Assembly: GCA_947564305.1 (NCBI GenBank) | Contig: CANOBT010000294.1 | Span: 1 to 5,315, forward strand | Direction: 5' to 3' | DNA: 5,315 nt | Source: an uncultured Lachnospiraceae bacterium | GTDB lineage: Bacteria; Bacillota_A; Clostridia; Lachnospirales; Lachnospiraceae | In this document: in pieces, positions 3,997 to 5,315 of the stretch | Position numbering within the stretch: the stretch's first letter is position 1 | How the letters are laid out: each line of letters opens with the position of its first letter | The notes under the pieces: model-generated | The model's database searches: none | What the model was told of the DNA's origin: nothing | Seen by the model: the letters and a program-made list of their open reading frames with translations, nothing else | Program-made: the position numbers and the translations under genes

Positions 3997-5315
3997 ATAT
4001 AGCACCCCATCACCCTGCCCTCGCTTCTTTACATTGCGGGCAGTATTGGTCTTTTCTTCTTCCTGATATCCGCAAGCTGAACAAGAGAACACTCCTGCTG
4101 TCTTCGTTCCAAGCACACCGCACATACTGCACTCGTTACTAATATTCTTTCCAAGTACTTCCAGAATCTCAATTGACTGTTCTTTACATTTCTGTTCCAA
4201 ACGCTTCCTTATATATCCTCTCTGCCATTGAGCAATGGAATAGTTAATCTTCTTATTGTGTCCACCGGCCTGCGGCTTTGGTAGTTTCACAACATAGATA
4301 ACCTTAGGCTTTTCCTCTGCAAGAAAATAATTCAATTCGTGGTTAATATAACTATGAAGTCCTTCTTCTAACCGCCGCTTCTTTGCACAATATTTCTTAC
4401 GTCCCGGATTATCTCCCTTATTTCTTCTATAACTACTTGCCTGCTCCCTCACCCAATCCGAATATCCGGTCTGATATTTACCTAATTCCGTTCCATATCG
4501 ATGCCCTTCGTCTGTTGTCAGCATTGTATTGAAACCAACCGCCACCCCCACCTGATTTACATAATCCATATGACGTCGGACTGCAACATTTACCGGAACC
4601 TTGAGTTCAATGCGATTCTCCTTGGGATATAATTTCATTCGCAGCTGGCACTGATATTGGTTATTGTCTGTCAGCGGTATAAAAATCCGTTTACGCTTCT
4701 CTTTAATGGAAATATAGATTCCACCGTCGGCATAACGGTATGCTCGTTCCGCTATGGAAAATACATTCGCCGTGTCTGTATGAAGCTTTACATGATACTT
4801 TCGCACCTGTCTACATAAATATCGATGCATTTTTTCGCTATCCACTTCTCCAGCCAACTCACAGTATTGTCTGTTTACCTTTGCAGCCAACTCAATCGGC
4901 TTTTGGTTCAATACTGCCTCAAATGCATTATTTACCTTTAATATGAAGCGAAGATAATGTTTTTCTTCTTCCTTGAAGCTTTCATTCTTATTCACCAGCT
5001 TTACAAGCTTCGTTTTTGTCCTTGTCCATTGACTCTTGATATCTGCCAGTGCGTCAAAGACTGCAAGATAGAAGTAAACAGCCGGCAATCCCAATGTTTC
5101 CCGGTATCCGCTTGCGGTCATCTCATTTTGCACGGTATATCCCGGATAAATCTTTGATAGGCTTCCTATCCCGCCAAACCTGTCATACACATAGTTTTTG
5201 ACCTTCCTGTAATCCTCAGCGATATCCAGAAGCTTATGCATATCTGTATCGCTGACTGATTCTTTATTGTCACTAGCAATTATGTATTTATTTTTTAATA
5301 TTTTAGCTTCATCAA
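3994..5315 (-). CDS. tnpB: TnpB-family protein with all RuvC catalytic residues lost, N-terminus beyond the window
   Basis: TnpB is an RNA-guided DNA nuclease of IS200/IS605 elements. Numbered from the Met at 5241, this protein has an N-terminal helical/WED-like half (1-225), a split RuvC fold and a zinc ribbon with Cys371, Cys374, Cys387 and Cys390. RuvC-I reads VGVAVGFNTMLTTDEG (231-246), with Ala234 where GIDLG has Asp. RuvC-II reads VIYVVKLP (314-321), with Val318 where Glu is expected. RuvC-III reads EEEKTNTARNV (394-404), with Lys397 in place of the Asp of DxNAAxN. The flanking motifs are otherwise well kept, so the alignment is secure and a nuclease-dead protein is predicted. The Met at 5241 has no Shine-Dalgarno sequence, and the frame stays open to base 5315, so translation probably starts upstream. 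It ends at TAG 3994-3996. DNA binding without cleavage, as in TldR proteins, is the likely activity if it is functional. Confidence 0.88.
   Translation of the reverse strand, partial: DEAKILKNKYIIASDNKESVSDTDMHKLLDIAEDYRKVKNYVYDRFGGIGSLSKIYPGYTVQNEMTASGYRETLGLPAVYFYLAVFDALADIKSQWTRTKTKLVKLVNKNESFKEEEKHYLRFILKVNNAFEAVLNQKPIELAAKVNRQYCELAGEVDSEKMHRYLCRQVRKYHVKLHTDTANVFSIAERAYRYADGGIYISIKEKRKRIFIPLTDNNQYQCQLRMKLYPKENRIELKVPVNVAVRRHMDYVNQVGVAVGFNTMLTTDEGHRYGTELGKYQTGYSDWVREQASSYRRNKGDNPGRKKYCAKKRRLEEGLHSYINHELNYFLAEEKPKVIYVVKLPKPQAGGHNKKINYSIAQWQRGYIRKRLEQKCKEQSIEILEVLGKNISNECSMCGVLGTKTAGVFSCSACGYQEEEKTNTARNVKKRGQGDGVLY

Larger units (their letters stand above)
3571..5315 (-). mobile_element. IS200/IS605-type tnpB-only element or its domesticated remnant, partial
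   Basis: The unit consists of a TnpB-family gene and a downstream region ending in a subterminal hairpin. No TnpA (HUH transposase with the HxH motif) is present in the window, and the left end lies outside it. Because the nuclease site is destroyed (see the CDS), this may no longer be mobile and may be a domesticated gene. The boundaries are tentative. Confidence 0.5.

Noticed and set aside
3994..5315. Active Cas12 effector
   Set aside because: The size, zinc-ribbon spacing and absence of an array or Cas1/Cas2 fit TnpB. The catalytic acids are missing in any case.

Overview
The window looks like an AT-rich accessory segment of a gut-type Clostridia genome, most likely Lachnospiraceae. This rests on low GC, Gram-positive Shine-Dalgarno sequences (AGGAGGT, AAGGAG), exported acidic or Ala/Thr-rich proteins, and a TnpB lineage whose wording I associate with that family. 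The assignment is recognition from memory, not a search. All credible genes lie on the minus strand and read from right to left.

Right part (about 3994-5315): a long TnpB-family ORF, the IS200/IS605 accessory protein and ancestor of Cas12, that runs off the right edge. The C-terminal zinc ribbon is intact, but all three RuvC catalytic acids are replaced: Ala234 for Asp, Val318 for Glu and Lys397 for Asp, numbered from the Met at 5241. The protein is therefore predicted to be nuclease-dead. Downstream of its stop lie about 520 bases with no gene (3469-3993). About 420 of these look like a structured guide-RNA scaffold plus the element's right end, with a large imperfect hairpin at 3584-3622 and a small one at 3571-3582.

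Middle part (1759-3468): a probable two-gene unit on the same strand. It encodes a 167-aa single-pass membrane protein with a beta-rich ectodomain, then a 359-aa exported protein with a clear signal peptide and a very strong ribosome binding site. A hairpin at 1696-1725 probably ends transcription.

Left part (1-1568): a 381-aa exported or membrane-attached protein made of an acidic low-complexity arm, a folded domain and an acidic C-terminal tail with 36-base tandem repeats. Its folded domain shares a motif with the 359-aa protein (GSFxxTGxxNxN, then W, then a YE(I/V) strand), so the two look like distant paralogues of one surface-protein family. A 14-codon ORF with a good ribosome binding site precedes this gene. 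After it begins an unrecognised partial gene that runs off the left edge.

The most interesting idea is that the dead TnpB and its RNA form an RNA-guided DNA-binding module, like the TldR repressors known beside flagellin and transporter genes, next to or controlling a cell-surface protein cluster. The loss of active-site residues is read directly from the sequence. The regulatory role is inference.
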